The translations under genes were made by a program, and so were the position numbers. The notes under the pieces are model-generated. The model was not told the DNA's origin, did not search any database, and saw only the letters and a list, made by a program, of their open reading frames with translations. 7,335 bases of DNA from Candidatus Aegiribacteria sp. (GTDB lineage: Bacteria; Fermentibacterota; Fermentibacteria; Fermentibacterales; JCC-6): assembly GCA_030600975.1 (NCBI GenBank), contig JAUVUL010000077.1, positions 1 through 7,335 on the forward strand, in the 5' to 3' direction. This document shows positions 5,848 through 7,335 of this stretch, in pieces (the first letter of the stretch is position 1; the number at the start of each line of letters is the position of its first letter).

Positions 5848-7002
5848 ATGCGAATCAGAAACTTTGACTGTCCTTCCTGTGGAGCGTCTCTGAATGTAAA
5901 AAAAGGTCAGGAGATGCTTTCGTGTCCTTACTGTGACAGTACTGTAATGGTGCCGAAATCAATCTCCTCCGAGGAGTCATCAGGTCATACACCAAGAACC
6001 AAAGTTGTTATGCCCCAGATGATGATGGATACAGGGAGTATTCGCAGATCCTGCACCAGAACCATTGTCTCCATTGTGATGTTTCTGCTTATCGGGATAG
6101 GCGCTCTCATCTTCTTTCTGCTACAATCCTCTGATATCAGGGAGATACTTCAGGATACAGTTTCGGCCATCACCGGAGAATCCGTTGTTCCAGTAGTTCT
6201 CGAGTTCGGTGGGGAGGGTATGGGATCAGGCTATTTTCAGGACCCCTCTCAGATATGTGTTGATTCTCATAGAAACATATATGTTGGAGATCGCCAATCC
6301 GGTGGAATTCAGATCTTCGATGCCAACGGTTGTTATACCGGACAGTGGACTTTTGCAGAGCCTGATGACTTCTATCTGAATGGAATGGCTCTTTCCAGAG
6401 ACGGTTTTCTTTACATGGCCTATGACAGCAGGCTTTACATTCACGAGGCTGCCACGGGGGAACTTGTGGGCTCTCTGCAGCATCCCGACGGGTGGGGTTT
6501 CGAGGATGTGGAAGTCTGCGATGACGGAAGTATAGTGGCAGCATGGCACTGCAACCGTGATGACATCATAAAATATTCTCCCGATGGAAGCATTGATTTT
6601 CTGCTTGAGGAGGCTATCAGCGGCCAGACCGGACGCTCTGAACTTAATACGGATATCACTGTGGATGGATCCGGTAACATCTTCGCATATGGTTCCTTCA
6701 ACGGCAGCGTTTTCAAGTTCAGCCCCGATGGAAGATTCCAGAACAGGTTCGGAAGCGACGGAGACCGCCCGGGACAGTTCACATCCCCTTCCAGCTTCTG
6801 CATTGACCCCCAGGGCAGGCTGTGGGTGAGCGACTTCGGAGACCTGATCGTTTTTGACAACAATGGAACTTACCTTGATACATTCGATCCGGGCACGACA
6901 CTTTTCGACATGGTTATGGTGAATGGTAACCAGCTTTACGGGATTACCAATGATGAAACAGTTGTTCAGCTGGACCTTTCGGAAATATTGGAAGGTCTCT
7001 GA
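5848..7002 (+). CDS. Zinc-ribbon, single membrane helix, NHL-type beta-propeller protein
   Basis: A 384-aa protein from ATG 5848, with GAGGTG (5838-5843) 4 bases upstream. Three parts are clear. Residues 8-29 form a zinc ribbon with CPSC (Cys8, Cys11) and CPYC (Cys26, Cys29). A Ser/Pro-rich linker precedes a basic patch (Arg66, Arg67, Arg71) and one hydrophobic helix at 72-92, giving an N-in signal-anchor topology. Residues 115-380 show repeated propeller blades: GYFQDPSQICVDSHRNIYVGD, IKYSPDGSIDF, ITVDGSGNIFAYG, FKFSPDGRFQNRFG and PGQFTSPSSFCIDPQGRLWVSD are NHL-type repeats. The propeller should lie outside the cytoplasm and the ribbon inside. NHL propellers bind proteins, sugars or nucleic acids; the ligand here is unknown. 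It starts 29 bases after the 422-aa gene and is the last gene of the group. The stop is TGA, with a back-up TAG two codons later. Confidence 0.87.
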   Translation: MRIRNFDCPSCGASLNVKKGQEMLSCPYCDSTVMVPKSISSEESSGHTPRTKVVMPQMMMDTGSIRRSCTRTIVSIVMFLLIGIGALIFFLLQSSDIREILQDTVSAITGESVVPVVLEFGGEGMGSGYFQDPSQICVDSHRNIYVGDRQSGGIQIFDANGCYTGQWTFAEPDDFYLNGMALSRDGFLYMAYDSRLYIHEAATGELVGSLQHPDGWGFEDVEVCDDGSIVAAWHCNRDDIIKYSPDGSIDFLLEEAISGQTGRSELNTDITVDGSGNIFAYGSFNGSVFKFSPDGRFQNRFGSDGDRPGQFTSPSSFCIDPQGRLWVSDFGDLIVFDNNGTYLDTFDPGTTLFDMVMVNGNQLYGITNDETVVQLDLSEILEGL

Positions 7003-7019
7003 ATTTAGTTAGTGCGGAC

Positions 7020-7047
7020 GATAGCCAATTCTACGACAGTCGCTATC
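7020..7047 (+). terminator. Weak hairpin after the hydF group
   Basis: GATAGC (7020-7025) pairs with GCTATC (7042-7047) around a 16-base loop, 17 bases after the TGA stop. The following bases (CTTAAGC) are not a U-run, so this is at best a poor intrinsic terminator. It is nevertheless the only obvious structure between the propeller gene and the next promoter. Confidence 0.25.
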
Positions 7048-7057
7048 CTTAAGCTAT

Positions 7058-7097
7058 TTGACATACTCATTGACTTTGTATGAATTCAGTATTATAC
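7058..7097 (+). promoter_or_regulatory. Likely promoter of the final gene, with two overlapping -35 hexamers
   Basis: TTGACA (7058-7063) and TTGACT (7070-7075) occur 12 bases apart. TTGACT is followed, after 16 bases, by TTATAC (7092-7097), a reasonable -10. The region is AT-rich and stands immediately before a gene with a perfect ribosome site, so a separate transcription unit starts here. Confidence 0.45.
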
Positions 7098-7142
7098 GAT
7101 TTTTAGGTTTTAATGTCATCTTGAAAAAATAGGAGGATGAAA

Positions 7143-7335
7143 ATGAAAACTGCTGCGGTTCTTTTAATTTGCGTGTTCTTTACTTTATCAGCAATGGACA
7201 GAACAGCGGGATCGTCAGGATACAATGTTCCTGCTTCATTTAGAGGAAGCTACACGGTGGTAGCATCGTATGCAGTCGGGTTGTCATCAGCATACGGTCT
7301 CGCCATCCAGAATGATGTTGCAAACAGTATATGGA
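7143..7335 (+). CDS. Exported protein, 5' part only, possibly a propeller-type surface protein
   Basis: The open frame from ATG 7143 reaches the window end (64 codons plus one base). AGGAGG (7131-7136) lies 6 bases upstream, the best ribosome site in the window. The N-terminus MKTAAVLLICVFFTLSAM is a signal peptide, probably cleaved after about residue 18-22; the Cys at 10 is inside the hydrophobic core and not a lipobox. The mature start (GSSGYNVPASFRGSYTVVASYAVG) leads to AYGLAIQNDVANSIW. That run resembles the first strand of a propeller blade of the type YGLAxxxxxxxIWV, as in NHL/SBBP-like exported proteins. This classification is inference from about 25 residues. The protein is cut by the window edge, so its length and C-terminus are unknown. 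Confidence 0.8.
   Translation, partial: MKTAAVLLICVFFTLSAMDRTAGSSGYNVPASFRGSYTVVASYAVGLSSAYGLAIQNDVANSIW

Noticed and set aside
222..7002. Genome-wide reassignment of UGA to glycine or tryptophan
   Set aside because: About 1,850 codons in five long genes hold no in-frame TGA, while TGG and GGA are common, which is not expected if UGA were a regular sense codon.
1..7335. CRISPR array or phage/defence island
   Set aside because: No regularly spaced repeats and no integrase, nuclease, phage structural or toxin-antitoxin signature was seen.

Overview
The window looks like a chromosomal stretch of a Gram-negative-type, strictly anaerobic, H2-metabolising bacterium. It carries hydF, the [FeFe]-hydrogenase maturation GTPase/scaffold. 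It also has several lipoprotein or exported genes with short signal peptides, recognisable Shine-Dalgarno sites, and ATG, GTG and TTG starts. The mix of HydF, lipoproteins and propeller-type exported proteins would suit an uncultured FCB-type lineage (for example Candidatus Fermentibacteria), but that placement is inference and nothing in the window proves it. All protein genes are on the + strand; the only minus-strand gene is a tRNA.

Layout: 1-221 is an upstream region with a perfect 11-bp inverted repeat. 222-1805 is a large lipoprotein of 527 aa. 1911-2333 is a small lipoprotein gene interrupted by one in-frame TGA just after its signal peptide. 2334-2752 has no gene; it contains a short tandem motif resembling an end of an IS21-family element and a cluster of small palindromes. 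2753-2842 (minus) is tRNA-Ser(GCU) with an encoded CCA.

2972-7002 is a compact four-gene group that reads as an operon: hydF, an 84-aa lipoprotein, a 422-aa exported protein of unknown family whose TTG start touches the previous stop codon, and a 384-aa protein with a zinc ribbon, one membrane helix and an NHL-type propeller. A new transcription unit begins near 7058 with a promoter-like sequence and a perfect AGGAGG. It encodes an exported protein (7143 onward) that runs off the window.

How the genes work together: hydF is the only gene with a firm biochemical role. It implies HydE, HydG and a [FeFe] hydrogenase elsewhere in the genome, none of which is here. The three genes behind it share its transcription direction and tight spacing, but nothing in their sequences ties them to hydrogenase assembly. 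Their common theme is the cell envelope. The most notable items are the in-frame TGA, the hydF-envelope gene grouping with its coupled unknown pair, and the zinc-ribbon/membrane/propeller architecture.
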